A stretch of 64,000 nt of DNA, from NCBI GenBank assembly GCA_002914805.1, contig JXTB01000122.1:330530-394529 (forward strand). The letters are read 5' to 3'. Numbering within the stretch: position 1 is the first letter of the stretch; each line of letters begins with the position of its first letter. Of the stretch, positions 25,260 through 37,214 are shown one piece after another. The position numbers and the translations under genes are program-made. This DNA is from Parasponia andersonii. Its lineage: Eukaryota > Streptophyta > Magnoliopsida > Rosales > Cannabaceae. The notes under the pieces were generated by a model. The model made no database searches. It saw only the letters and a list, made by a program, of their open reading frames with translations, and had not been told where the DNA came from.

Positions 25260-26949
25260 ATGGATTGGGACTTGAAAGAATTTGGTTGGGACTCAACTGA
25301 GTTGGACCCAAAAGCGGATGATGATGATATGGTACTTCTTGACTTCATTTCAACACAGAAGAGTACCACAGCTCCATCTTCAGAGGGTCTGAAGCTTGGG
25401 TCCATCATGGCTGACCCAACTGAAAGATCGTTGAAAAGATCAAACGACATCGTGCTGGCCTCAAACTTGGTGTCATCGCCATCTGGGTCATCCAAGAGGG
25501 TTAATGGGGCTCAAAAGCTGTCTTGCTTGGTTGATGGTTGCAGGGCAGATCTCAGTAGTTGTAGGGAGTACCACAAGCGCCATAGGGTCTGCGAGCGCCA
25601 TTCCAAGACCCCAGTTGTTACTGTCAAGGGAGAAGAAAAAAGATTCTGCCAGCAGTGTAGTAGGTATTACATGGTTGAGCTTGCTTTTTATTCTTTTAAT
25701 TAATTCTCTATTTAATTTGTTGAGAAATATAGGCGCATACAATAATTTTTAATTAATTATTCCAAATTCTACAGCTGGGTCTTCTTAGTCTTCTTGTAAT
25801 CTATTTCTTAACATGGTTTTTTTAATTCTAGATTTCACTCTTTGGGGGAGTTTGACGAGGTGAAGAGAAGCTGCAGGAAACGCCTTGACGGACACAATAG
25901 GCGCCGGCGAAAATCTCAGCCGGAACCTATTTACTTCGGTTCCAAGAGCTTTCTCTCTGGTTACAAAGGTTCGAATGATTTAACTCTTAATGTAGTAGCA
26001 GTTTTCAATCATGTATCTATGGTCCTGGATTTACCTCTTTTTTTCCCATTTACTACTATTTCTTCCCCTAGAGTTTGTGTTGCAGTTAATCATTAAAGTT
26101 ATTTCTATTCAGTAATCCACCAAATTATTGTTGATGATTTTAACTACGCAAGTGATTATTGCTTCTGTTGATTCTTTCTGTTTATTTAATTCATAAAGTT
26201 GGAGAAAGAAATTTGGTTGTTAGTTAATGCTTAGTCACCAATTAAATCTCAGCTAAATAAGTTAATGTAGCAAGGACCATCTAAAACTTTTAATCTATAT
26301 CTCTCGTTTTTCAATCCCTTTGTATTTCAAATTAGTCTTTCGTTTTGGATGCTCAGGCCCCAGAATCTTGCATTTTGGAAGTCCCCAAATATATGCAGCC
26401 ACTAGTGTGAGAAGTTTGTGGCCTTCGGACACTAAAACTGGAGCAACAGAATCATGGATTTATAGTCCTCACAAACGGTTCCAGGTCACTAACCAGCAAA
26501 GTCCTCCAACTTCCTTCAATGGGGGGGATAAAAGGCTCTTTTTCTTGCAGAAAAATGACCTCAAACAAGGCAACCAAGTCTACCCTGAAGCTTTTCTATG
26601 CCACCCATTTGAGCCACCAGGAAAAGAAAGGCAAAGGGAGAATCGTATAATGTCCTCTGAAGAGATATCCCTGCCGATCGACTCGGGTGGTCGTGCTCTC
26701 TATCTTCTGTCAACAAATCCAACGCAGTTCTCTGGCCTGAGCCAGTTAGGGCAGTCCAATGAGAGTTTCCCTTATCCATTTCAGCTCCTTGACTACAATA
26801 TTGGAAAGGACAAGACTGTGGATCCTAATCTTCCAGTTTATGATGTCAACAAAACCAATATTTATGGCAACATGATGCTTAGGATGGGCCCAGATGACTT
26901 GTTGGAACATGGGGCTGCTCTTCAAATGCTTCCAATTTCGTTGGAGTAG
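25260..26949 (+). CDS. SPL6/13-like: SBP-box transcription factor, SPL6/SPL13 type, miR156/157 target
   Basis: Three exons (25260-25663, 25832-25968, 26357-26949) encode 377 residues. The SBP domain spans about residues 87-163, split by an intron after CQQCS as in other SPL genes. The zinc ligands are visible ([28 protein letters not shown]) together with the basic nuclear signal [20 protein letters not shown] factors bind GTAC motifs and control phase change and architecture; this is family knowledge. The start [11 protein letters not shown] resembles SPL13/SPL6 starts; ATG 25212 would add 16 residues but would precede the suspected leader-intron acceptor. The last exon carries the conserved FGSPQIYA block, then a coding-region miRNA site in the ALYLLST stretch, and ends [15 protein letters not shown]. 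Regulation by miR156/157 is strongly implied. Confidence 0.93.
26693..26713 (+). promoter_or_regulatory. miR156/miR157 target site in the SPL coding region
   Basis: GTGCTCTCTATCTTCTGTCA followed by A is the full 21-base complement of miR157 as I know it, and differs from the miR156 complement at two positions. It lies in the last exon in the ALYLLST codons, where other SPL genes of this clade carry the site. Confidence 0.93.
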
Positions 26950-27654
26950 TTGGCTGATGAGGTTTATGTCTTGGACTCATGCGTGGTGTTCTGTTTTTAC
27001 AACTTTGTTTCACACACATATTGAATAAATTATCTGCGAGACTAGTCAACATGGGCAAAACTACCAAAACTTTTTAGTTTTAGAGATGTCATGGTCTTGG
27101 TTGACGTTGTTTCGTAGACGGCACTGGTTTTTCTGAGAGATGTTTGTGTTGCTATTAATTGCATAATGTTGTTTGTTGCTCCTCGTCATATGTCGGAGCT
27201 TTTGCGACACAAAAATGTTGTTGATTAGAAACAAAGTTGCTTTCGTTTTGATAACAAGTGTGAATTATAGGCCTATAGTTTATTGTACTAGATTAAAGAA
27301 AGAATTGAAGTCAAAAAAGCATAAAGAATTGCTCAAAGGAAATGCTATTTGTAATCTGTAAGTACCAACTAACAACAAAGCGTCAAAGAGAATCAATACT
27401 GAACAATTTCGCTTTATGAATGTTAAAAGATTGGTGCTTGGAAGTTTTTTACTGGAAAAGTGATGTCTAAGCACGACTCAGCCTATAATGAATTTCTGCT
27501 AATTTGCCTCACTATGTGTGGAAATAATGTGGATGGAACGCAATTTGATCTCTCATAATAATGGAGGCGCATAGGTATTGTGACTATAATCCGCTCTCTT
27601 TCTGTGTAATTGCAGAACTATAGGTAGGTGTTGTCAAGTGACCACAATCACGAT
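26950..27654. other. SPL 3' flank, no further gene
   Basis: The first few hundred bases are likely SPL 3' UTR. The remainder shows no supported feature; the small frame at 27173 lacks recognisable domains. Confidence 0.5.
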
Positions 27655-28109
27655 CAACTCAGTGTCCATCCTACGTGTTGGCTAACTCCTCTTTCTCTTT
27701 GGATCAAAATCAATGTTGACGCAGCTGCCAGAAATGATGTGGCTATTGCTACAGCAGTGGCTCGGGATGAACAGGATATAGTCCTTGATGCTCACACTTT
27801 TGTTGTCCAGCTCACTGACCCTCTGGCCGCAATGTTACTTGGAATTCATCTAACATGAGAACAACACTGGCCTAAGGTGATTATTGAATCGGATTGCCTG
27901 CAGTTGGTCAATATGTGGAACGGTAGAGTTACATACCCTTGACTAGACGAGGAGTTTAACGAAGAACCTGTAATTTCTTTGCCCATAATCAAGCTGCTTG
28001 GGCCTATGTTTCTAATGCTCTTGGTATTGTAAGAATTACCGATGTTCCTAATGCCAGGAGACGACTCAGTGGTTGTAAATTCTCCTCCCTTTGGCTGTCG
28101 ATTTTTTAA
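27655..28109 (+). pseudogene. Decayed RNase H-like fragment (LINE-type or plant RVT_3 family)
   Basis: Translation shows the RVT_3-type RNase H series: WIKINVDAA with the first catalytic Asp, a degenerate middle, then WPKVIIESDCLQLVN with the ESD acidic pair, then in another frame FFAHNQAAWAYVSNALGI, the usual C-terminal helix. An in-frame stop (27856-27858) interrupts the first block and a frameshift lies between the ESD block and the last helix, roughly 27930-27970, so no full protein can be made. Such domains occur in plant LINEs and in many stand-alone plant RNase H fragments. No poly-A tail or target duplication was identified. Confidence 0.75.
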
Positions 28110-29289
28110 CGAAGTTTATAGTTATGTATATATAAATAAACAAATAAAAGCCAAAGCGTCAAAGAGGTCGAGGAAAACCAATGGTCTTCGTTTCCTTTTC
28201 TTTTGATATTGAGTATTTGTCTGTTAAGGATTTGCCTTCCTCCCACCTCTTTTTCTTTTCAGGCTAGAGTTTTGGATTTTTGCCTCTTGAAACATATTCT
28301 TGTACAAATTGGGTCAAATAAATCAGCAATATTATGACAGAGATACGCAGGGTTTCTTTCACGGATTGCAGTTCTGAAAAACAGTACTAGTTTTATAGCA
28401 GTTTTTTCTCGGCCAAAAATGAAAAACTGTTATGAATCTAATGCCATCCTCCGAACTACTAATCAACCTAATAACCTGAAATATGAAGAAACCGACAACA
28501 AGTCTAATATCCTACTCGAGCTTCCACTAGTGGAAGCAACCATGATTGAGGACTACAGTCAAGTGACAACGACATTAACCGAATATCTTTGGCTACCTTG
28601 AGGATAAACATTGCTGTTTCGAGACAGTAACATGTTTCTAACCTACCAGACTCGCAGGGTGAAAAAAAAAAAAAAAATTAAAACAGACCAGGTAATGATA
28701 GCTTAATTGACTAAAGATTAGTAGATGGGGTTCAAGATCTTTTTTCTGATTAGTGCATGAGATAACAGCTGGTGCTTCGACCTTTCCAGCAAAGTATGGG
28801 AAACAAAAAAAAGTGACAAGCATTTGACACAGCTGAGATCATGCATGACACACACAGACCGCACAACGCCAATAGGCCCAATACTCTACTTGATGAAAAT
28901 CCTTGTCAGCCATTAACTAATAATAATAGATTCACTGCTTAAAGACATTTTAGGGCTTGGTCATATGCGATGGTTACCTTTTGAATACAATAGTGATTAA
29001 TCCATATTCATCAAAAGTGCAACATTTGCGGGCAAAATGGATATGAATTTGTCCACATACTTCCAATTACAGAAATATGCTGGAATCAAAAGTTAAAGAT
29101 AAGCTTGTTTAGCAAAAACAACATAAAGATTAATAGATAGTTACATATTTGTATATAAAAAAGAAAAACTAAAAGAGAAAAAAGAACAAGAGAAAAAGAA
29201 GTGACTATACTTTTTTTTTTTAAAAAAAAAAAAAAAGGAAAAACAAAATTAAACGGAAAGACTAAGTATGCACCGGAACAATATGGACA
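28110..29289. other. Intergenic, with a possible SINE
   Basis: Apart from the SINE-like block at 28690-28740 and A runs near 28661 and 29220, nothing is supported. The part next to 29290 is the 3' UTR region of the minus-strand gene. Confidence 0.5.
28690..28745 (+). repeat. Possible tRNA-derived SINE head
   Basis: TAGCTTAATTGAC resembles a pol III A box, and GGTTCAAGATC about 35 bases later resembles a B box, as in tRNA-derived plant SINEs. No target duplication was found and the 3' end is undefined. Confidence 0.35.
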
Positions 29290-30670
29290 TTAGTGCTTGT
29301 CCTCCTTAGGAATATCTTCTTTTGGGACCTTTGATTCCAGTTCCTTAGGAATTTTCTTCTCTGCTGCCCTGAAAGTACATTCATCGGAGTAGAGGTCCAA
29401 CAATTACAATCTGAAAAGCATTATGAAATCGAAAACGAAATTTCCATAGCAGTAATATAGATAGCATACAAGTTAGAATGCAGAATTGATCAAGAGTATC
29501 AAGAGAAATCCTCTTTTCAAAGTAATGGCTAGATAATCATAAACCATCCAGTTCAAAAATAAAAACTCAAGCCTTCTTGCACTTAGAAAAGATTGTTTAA
29601 CTGGTACTTTCATCATGACCCCCAACACCCGTACCTGCACTGGTAACCGAGTATCAGATGTCCACACTCATTCTTAAGAGTAATTTGATACTACTCTAGT
29701 TTAAAAATTATATTCAAAACCTGAAACCAGGCAACAGAACTACCTAAAAAAGCCGCTTTAACTAGCCCCCTTTTAAATAGCAAATTAACTTATGCTTTAA
29801 CCCAATGCTTTGTTCTGGCCCAAATAACAATGCTAAGGTAATGCTAATGAATCAATGAATGAGGAAGAATGAGAGGAGGAAAAATTATTAACAGCAAAAA
29901 TCAAAATCCAAAGAGATACAAATCAGCAGAACTCACACCCCCAGTGAAAGAATAACATAATACGGTTCATCTCAAACAGGTAGACCAAGTTTACTAATCT
30001 GTGAAAAGATCGAAATTAGAAAGTATTTCCTTTCCCATCTATTCATGTGTTTACTTACATATTTAGGACACAAAATTTTGGTAAATCCCTCACATAGTTA
30101 ATAAAAAATCGGAAAAAAAAAAAAACAAACAATATTTTTAATTCATTCTCGTTCCTTTTCAAATCCTTTAGGAGTCATTACCAGATCAATAACATTTCAA
30201 ACCACAATCACCGAGTAATTTTAAAAGACCCCAACTTAAATGTTCGACATTAAAGTTATGTTGAAGCAAAATTTGCTAATGCATATACATGAGAATGACA
30301 GGGGAACTCAGTAAAGTTCTACTTGGCTCCAATCAAAACAATATCATATCTTGTTGTTCAATAACGGAGTCATGTCAGATAATCAACGCCATCATAGGTA
30401 TTTATTAAAAAAATAAAAAATAATAATTAAAAAAAAAAAGAGGCGGGGCAAATTTGGCTCCTTAAAATTTATGGAATTGAATATGGAAACATAAACCCAT
30501 CACCAAATTTATGTTGATATTTCGTATAGTGAAGATCTGAAACACAAGTCACTACTAATCCCCTGAACTAACAATCAAAACTGACAGACAATCGAAGCCT
30601 TGAATTGAATTTCCCATTTCAGCAACTCAATTATATTCAAAAAACGATGCAAGTATACGTACACATGTAG

Positions 30671-30707
<37 letters not shown>

Positions 30708-30869
30708 AGTTGTGTACTTGGAGGCAGAGGAGGATTCTTCTTCGAGCCAGTTTCGAATGTGCTTGACATTGCGCCTGAAGATGGCGGCGGATTGCCTTAC
30801 GTCGGACCTGAGGAGAAGGACGACGGCGCTGACTCCGGCGACGGTGAGGATAAAGTTGGTCAAAGCCAT
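29290..30869 (-). CDS. Small plant protein with one N-terminal membrane segment, unknown function
   Basis: Two exons on the minus strand (30869-30718 and 29368-29290) encode 76 residues. Residues 4-22 (TNFILTVAGVSAVVLLLRS) form one hydrophobic segment. A basic stretch SDVRQSAAIFRRNVKHIRNW and an acidic LEEESSS follow, and the second exon gives a Lys/Glu/Pro-rich tail ending PKEDIPKEDKH. The intron splits a Lys codon (AA|G) with a GTACAC donor and a TTTCAG acceptor. I recall very similar short proteins across angiosperms, none with an assigned function; a mitochondrial or other membrane location is possible. The GGGCC-type words upstream at about 31010-31090 fit a broadly expressed promoter. 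ATG 30869 is the first ATG of the frame. Confidence 0.85.
30672..30707. repeat. Compound (TA)n(GA)n microsatellite next to a splice donor
   Basis: TA repeats (from about 30672) pass directly into GA repeats (to about 30707). In the gene's orientation a CT tract begins about ten bases after the donor of the 76-residue protein gene. Confidence 0.9.
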
Positions 30870-31560
30870 TGAACCCAATTCCCTTTGCTTTGCTTTGCTT
30901 TGCTCTGCTCCTGCTTCCTGATTTTTCGAACTCGGAATCCCAATTTCGTTTCGAGGGTTTTTCAGGGTTTTGCTTGGAGAAGACGACTGTGCTTTACGGA
31001 CAACTTATCTATGGGCCTTGGCCCGAATTTAAATCCCGATATCGATGTTGGGCCTCTTGCCCGCTCGTTTCTAGTTCTCCAGCCCAATCTGCTTTTTCGG
31101 GCTTTGTTTGTTCCCCGTTTTAAGTCAAGAAACGACAATAGATATGTACAAGTAATATTTCTAACATTGTTATCTCATATTATATTATTCGGCTACTTTT
31201 GCAGCCAGAATTGAGAATCCATATATAGAAACTTCAAATGCACACACAAGTCGCCACGACACTTTGTTGAAAATAAATTCTAGGCATAGGCCTCTAACAT
31301 ATACAAAACTGGACCCATTTGGGACCCAATTCTAAAGCTCTCTCGGGAATCAGAATCTTTTCCTTTCTTTTCTTTTTTGTTATTTTAAAAAAAAAAAAGT
31401 TAAAACAATAAAGAAGAAAAAGAAAAAGATTTAATGGTTTTATCCAAAAAAAAAAAAAGATATTTAAAGGAAGGAAAAAAATGGAAAAAAAAAAAAAACA
31501 ACCACCGCAGCAGCACCAAACGCAAATTAGCATTAATATATATATATATATATATATATT
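30870..31560. other. Promoter side of the 76-residue protein gene; low-complexity tail
   Basis: GGGCC-type words near 31010-31090 probably belong to the minus-strand gene promoter. From 31370 the DNA becomes A-rich and then (TA)n at 31536-31559. No gene is supported on the plus strand. Confidence 0.5.
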
Positions 31561-31569
31561 TTTTTTCAG

Positions 31570-31690
31570 GTTGGCCATGCAAAAATGTGATATTGGCACG
31601 GCTCAATCAGATAAAAGAACCCATCTGTCCAATGAGAACTCTGATTTGATTGAGCCATGCCAACATCAAGAGCCTCACGCCTGAAGACTA
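31570..31690 (-). ncRNA. MIR171: MIR171 precursor hairpin
   Basis: On the minus strand, the complement of 31586-31609 reads TGATTGAGCC followed by GTGCCAATATCACA, which contains the known mature miR171 forms (for example TTGAGCCGTGCCAATATCAC). The complement of 31648-31667, GATGTTGGCATGGCTCAATC, lies 5' to it and pairs across the whole mature region with only G:U wobbles, leaving a loop of about 38 bases. The mature strand is on the 3' arm, as in other MIR171 precursors. miR171 directs cleavage of HAM/SCL6 GRAS mRNAs; this is family knowledge. On the plus strand the 3' arm would carry two changes, so minus is the coding strand. A TATATATAG word (complement of 31800-31808) could be its TATA box. 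Confidence 0.9.
31586..31606 (-). ncRNA. miR171: Mature miR171 (3' arm)
   Basis: The 21-base complement begins TTGAGCCGTGCCAATATC and ends ACA. The alternative register starting TGATTGAGCC (31589-31609) is also encoded. Which register is cut cannot be decided from DNA. Confidence 0.88.
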
Positions 31691-32460
31691 TTAATCCTTC
31701 AATATTGTACATTCTGCATATAAAACAAAGATCACCAATTAAAAACACAAACAAAGAAAATATTATTATTAGATCAGGAACGAAAGAAACTAATTGGGCT
31801 ATATATAAACATATGTATGTGTGTATATATATATAGCTTGGAATTAAGAGGCTGATAATTGTTTATTCAAAAGAAAAAAAAAGGGGGGGGGGTGTCTGAT
31901 AATTGAGGAATGTGATGGAAAACGATCAAAAAGATTTGAAGGGTATTAATATTTAATGTAGGTTATAGGATATTGGTGAACGATTGAGCTAGAGAGTGAA
32001 TCAATATATATGTTGTTATGTGTACAGGGAAGGAGCTAGCTATAGCGGAAACTATATATGCAGAAAAATTGAATCTGTGGACTGCGATATTCAAAAAGTG
32101 ATTGGAATGTGTAACGTGATTTCTCATCTTTTCTACCTAATATATTGTTGGAAAGATGTCTAATTAAGTTAATAAAGCATATATCAAGGTCCCTCATACT
32201 GCAGCTTCTGTTAGTTTGGAGATTTTATAAAATTAATTATCAATCATGCATGACCAACATATTTGTCATCACAGCATCATCATCATTTTGCAGTACTGTG
32301 ATCCGATTTAGATCTCTTTGACAATACGTCAAAGCCATGGATATTGGTTTGGTACATCAAATTGGGACTAGTTCAAATATTGGTTCCTTAGCTCCTACGT
32401 GTAACGTTCCCCTTTTTCTCATATTTGCTTTCATTATCATCAAAAATTTCTCCTTGTACA

Positions 32461-32504
32461 TGGCTTGAAGAACTGTTATTCATGGCTTGAAGAACTGTTA
32501 TTCT
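32461..32504. repeat. Perfect two-copy 22-bp tandem repeat
   Basis: TGGCTTGAAGAACTGTTATT plus CA is repeated back to back; it is recent because the copies are nearly identical. Confidence 0.85.
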
Positions 32505-33901
32505 CTGGAAAGACAGACGTTGAATGTTATTAGTACTGGGATGTAAATACATGAGGCTAATCCATATATGTGTATATATAATATATAGGATTGCGTGAAC
32601 ATTTGTTTTTTTTTTTTTTTTTCTTGGGCTCGATTATAGGATTCGTATACATGACAGCATGTATGTATGTTTCATACTTTCTTTTTTGAGTAAAAAAAAA
32701 AAAAAAGACAAGCTTCAGACTAATATCCACCCTTTAGTGAGGTAGGATCTATGAGGACCTGATATCAATAGAGTGAAAATGCGTTAGATGCGTTTGACAA
32801 ATTTTTTTTCTCAATTTCTAAATAAAACCTTAGTTAGAAAGGGATAAAGCATCACGTTAGAAAAATTAGGTTGACAACACACTGAACTTAATATAATCTC
32901 ACATGCTGAACGATCCTAGAACCAACAAATATCATTAAGAAAAAAAAAATCAAATAAAAAATGACGTCCAAAACAAAAAATTTTAGCCTTACTTCGTGAA
33001 GGGCTACACCTGTTGGGACTTGAATACAAGACCTCCAACTCTGGTACGAACTTATATAGGACAACGGCGATTGGTCATCCCAAAAGTTGTAATTATTAGG
33101 AGAGTCGCAATAAAATTCTATTAATCACCTAGAATTAGGCTCAAAATTGCATTATGTATATTCTACCCATTTAGGACTTATTTTAAGTATCTTTATACAT
33201 GGACCACATGCCTTCTTCTTCGAGGCTGACCACATAGGCCAACCCTCGTATATTAAGTGATGCCCCTGCATTAGTTTATAACAAAGTAATTTGCAAATCA
33301 TTCTTCATTAAAATTTGGATTTAAATAAAAATATATTAAGGACTTAACCAATAGAACTGCACGTTCTATGTAGCTCTACAATAGGCATATTTACTAATTC
33401 ATAACAAAAAGATTCATAAAAAGATATAGTTTGGAGAGAAAAGAGAATTCAATCAAAAATTAATCACTCACTTATTTATATAGCTAATTATGTGAGGGTG
33501 CATCAAAATTTGTTTCCTAAATAGGAAAGAGAAGTACTTCCATTATTCTCGTTCTATTTTCTCCCCTTTATGGACTAGTACACATGGTTTAGATTCCTAA
33601 TTTCATGTGATATTTCCTAAAGTAGTATAATAAAATAAATTTAACAGATTGGTAACTACAACAGATATGAACAACTAACGAGTGAATCTGGGATAAACAA
33701 AAACAAAATTACAACTAATTCAAATAAATAAATAAATATCACAATTCGTAAAAATAGATACGCAACAGAACATGAACATGATCAATCTAATAACTCTTCT
33801 ACCAAAAGAAAAAAGAAAAATTGTAAATCGAGCAGGGCCCAGCCCATTTTGTCACGGCCCTTTCAAAAAACTAACCAACTAAAGGCCAAGCCCAATTCAA
33901 A

Positions 33902-34102
33902 ATGAAGAGTTCAAAATGGAATTGCCACACTGCGATTTGCGAGCTTTGTGAAATGATCGAATATCCAATCGAAAGGGCCGATTATCTCTCACCAGTCGTC
34001 GTCACCGGAAAGAAAATCAAAGATAAAGAGATCGTACAAGTTGGTCTCTTCCCTTTTTTTTTTTTTCCACGAAAGCGACGAAACATAAAGAATTTCAAAT
34101 AA
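33902..34102 (+). CDS. Short frame behind site-II promoter words, doubtful gene
   Basis: A 66-codon frame starts MKSSKWNCHTAICELCEM. GGGCCCAGCCCATT and GGCCAAGCCCAATT words (about 33836-33896) lie directly upstream, a combination typical of promoters of housekeeping genes in plants. The second half of the frame runs into a T-rich tract and ends in poor coding sequence, so this may be a first exon, a gene remnant, or chance. I do not recognise the protein. Confidence 0.2.
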   Translation: MKSSKWNCHTAICELCEMIEYPIERADYLSPVVVTGKKIKDKEIVQVGLFPFFFFPRKRRNIKNFK

Positions 34103-34304
34103 GATGAGATCCTATTTACATAACATGCATATGATAATAACATGGCTACAGTGCATGTGGGACCAGTGAAATTCCTAAAAGATTAAGTCCCACAAGGCCT
34201 ACATATATTAATAGTAACAAGCTATTGTTTTTCGTTTTACTTCACCATTATGTCTAAAATTAATTTAGTTGCAGTCTTGCAGATATCGTGATAAATAATT
34301 AGAA

Positions 34305-34342
<38 letters not shown>

Positions 34343-35658
34343 CAGGGAATGAAGAATTAGAATAATTCGAGCGCAAGGGAGATTAATTAGTGTACTTAGT
34401 AGCGGATAATGCTGTTAATTTTGACGATCAAACTCTTTTAACTCCAAATCCACAAATCCTAGATACGCACAAAAGAAAAGTGCATTGATCTTTTTGGTCC
34501 ATTAAAATATTCCCCGCATGCACTTTTTACAAGCCTATAGCAAATCAAACAAAAGATGATATTGGGGAAGAATGGAAGGATATGTATATGTACATATATA
34601 TTTATATATACGCAGATATATCATGTATATGTATATATATATATACATGACCCTATAGTTGTGGTCAATTAATATTTCCACACAAATCGTGGAAAGGGGC
34701 TTAAAGTTGCATGTACGAATTTCCAATATTTGGATTAGTCATTCACTTTTTCTAGAGACTAGAACTTTGCTTTGCTGTACACAGAAAACAAAAGATAAGC
34801 ACTAGTATTTAATTCTTTGGACAAGAGGGAGTATAAGTACTCATTAATAATAAAAAGCAATTTCTATATATTTTTTTGTTTCAACAAAAAAAAAAAAAAA
34901 AAAGGACTTCAGTGATAATCACTCGGTTGGAGCTTTATGCATGGATGAGAAGTACTTGGAAATTAGGCTGGTGTTTTTGAATTGGATATATCATGTCTAC
35001 CTAGCTAGATACAACTTTTGATATCCATCCTTTTGGATCCGAAAAAGTGCTTGATTGATAGTAATTGATATCTTTAATTAAAGAGCTCAATAATCTTAGA
35101 CAAATTTAAAAAGAGCACTGATATGTTCAAAGAACCTTAAGCCACAAGACAAGTAAATAGTAGCTAGCTAACTTTAAACCTTATTCGATTGGGTACCCAA
35201 GCTTGCATATATGCTTAAATTAGACTCAAAAAGGGTCTAATTATTAAAACTTGTAAATAAAAAAATCAGCAGTGGGTATTAGCTAGAACAGTGAGAATCC
35301 TTCACACAAGAGCATATCTACTTTGATTGGTGGGACGTATATATTGACAGGTAGAATATCTTATCCAAGGATATGTTGAAAATTTTTGGGCAACTTTTTT
35401 GCTGTCTAGTGCATGTCTGACTAAAGCAAACCGTTCCAACTTGCAACACTGTAGTATCCTCATAGCCGTACCTTGCTCCATCACAACAAAATTTATAGAC
35501 CCAGCTCATCCAAAGATTTTTATAAATCAGATCAATGTATCATATCTATACGTATATAGCTATTTGATCATCTTAAAGTTAAAAATTAACATCGTGCATT
35601 AAATTATTTTAATACAAAATACTTGTTCATCTGCAAAACTTAGAGCTTGCCTTAGTGC

Positions 35659-35711
<53 letters not shown>

Positions 35712-37103
35712 TAATCTTCTTGGCTCATACATACTGCTGAATTAAACAAAAATGCATATCTATATAATATATTTGCATGTGCACGAGTGGATAGTTTATC
35801 GTTTTTTATCCATTACGCGCGTATGCATCCGAATTTGTTATGTTCTTGAACCACTTTACGTATTCAACAAAAAACTGATCCAACGAGATGAGAATTGAAG
35901 GTGTAGGAAAAAGACACCCTTCCTATCCATTTGAATTTTACGTATCCTAATTTTCTTTTTATTTTTCCCCTTTTGTTGGACCATATCATATGATACTCTT
36001 GTGTTTTGACAAGTAAAAGCATATATATATATATATATATATATATGTACCTAGCAGTGGCATGCACGGACAAGCATGCTAACAAGATCGATCAATAATC
36101 GAGTGATTAAATCGTCGCCAATTAAACACAATAATAATGTATGTGCATAATGGATTAAATATTACTTACATTTTCTGTCTACATTTTATCCGCCGTTTAA
36201 TTATGTAATGCGTCGAGATAATTTAGTTAATTTTTTGTCCTTTAATTAAGTCGTTTTTCCCTGCTAGAAAAGCCAAGCTACTGTTTTTTACATGCTACGT
36301 CATTATACTACACTGTACATGTTGTAGAGCGGTGCTTTAGCCAGAGACACGTGGATGATAACAACTACTCCTCCTTGTACCGAAATGAAGTTTGTACTCT
36401 AGCTAGCGACTCAACTCTCTGTTTAATTTACTCGAAAAAAGTCATAAATATATATGCTTAAACTAGAAATTTATTCTAAGATACAGAAGCAGCTAGAGAT
36501 ATTTTACAGAAGTTTATAGATCAAGGAAAAATGATATTTTGATTGCACGAGTTACAGTACACCGAATATGCTACCAATTGGAGTATTATTAAGATTCATC
36601 AACTGCATATCTATCCATAATAATTTGCCATGTACATGTTTATATATCCAAATGCGTAATCTGAGTTGTATGTCTAGATGTGGATGAATAATACTATGTG
36701 CACATACTATTTACATGTGAACAAAAAGAAGAAAATAAAATATATTATATAAAAAAATCCCCAGCTATATCTGATTTATTAGATCACTTTATTATAATCA
36801 TGAGATAGTTCTAGGCCGTCTAGGAAGTATATGTTCTCCAAATCTTGGAAAGCGTCTTACTAATAAATTAATTTATTCATAAATGTGGGAATATATTTCT
36901 AACCTGCTAGATACTCAATATATTACACCCTAGCTTGTCTCTACACTAAAAAAGAGATATTTAGTTTTGGGACCACAACTCATCAATCCATAAACAAAAT
37001 TTGATGTCTATCTTCACATTATACCCTTAACCCTCCATTTAATATTTATCAAATATAATTACTAAAAAAAAAAAATTATGTCAATTGGTACGCAAAGTAC
37101 TTG

Positions 37104-37111
37104 TATATATA
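37104..37111 (+). promoter_or_regulatory. TATA box of the 126-residue protein gene
   Basis: TATATATA sits 104 bases before the start codon, giving a predicted leader of about 75-80 bases. Confidence 0.5.
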
Positions 37112-37214
37112 GACCCTTGAGTTGTACACAAAATACTTGTCATTTGGTATAGCTAGAGCTAGAAAAACAAACAAGCTAGTAAGAGTACTTATAACATATA
37201 TATTATACACACAT

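Larger units (their letters stand above)
31760..37103. other. Gene-poor stretch of about 5.3 kb
   Basis: TA microsatellites (34307-34339, 35664-35704, 36021-36046), A runs, a 9-G run near 31884 and a two-unit 22-bp duplication at 32461-32504 are visible. A 66-codon frame at 33902-34102 follows plant site-II words and is listed separately. No other gene or RNA is supported. G-box-like ACACGTGG occurs near 36347. Confidence 0.5.

Noticed and set aside
30885-31214. 109-codon plus-strand frame upstream of the minus-strand 76-residue gene
   Set aside because: It lies in that gene's promoter and starts inside a TTTGC repeat; no domain is seen.
31434-31649. Plus-strand frames across the MIR171 region
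   Set aside because: They run through A-rich and TA-rich DNA; the hairpin with an exact miR171 sequence explains the conserved part.
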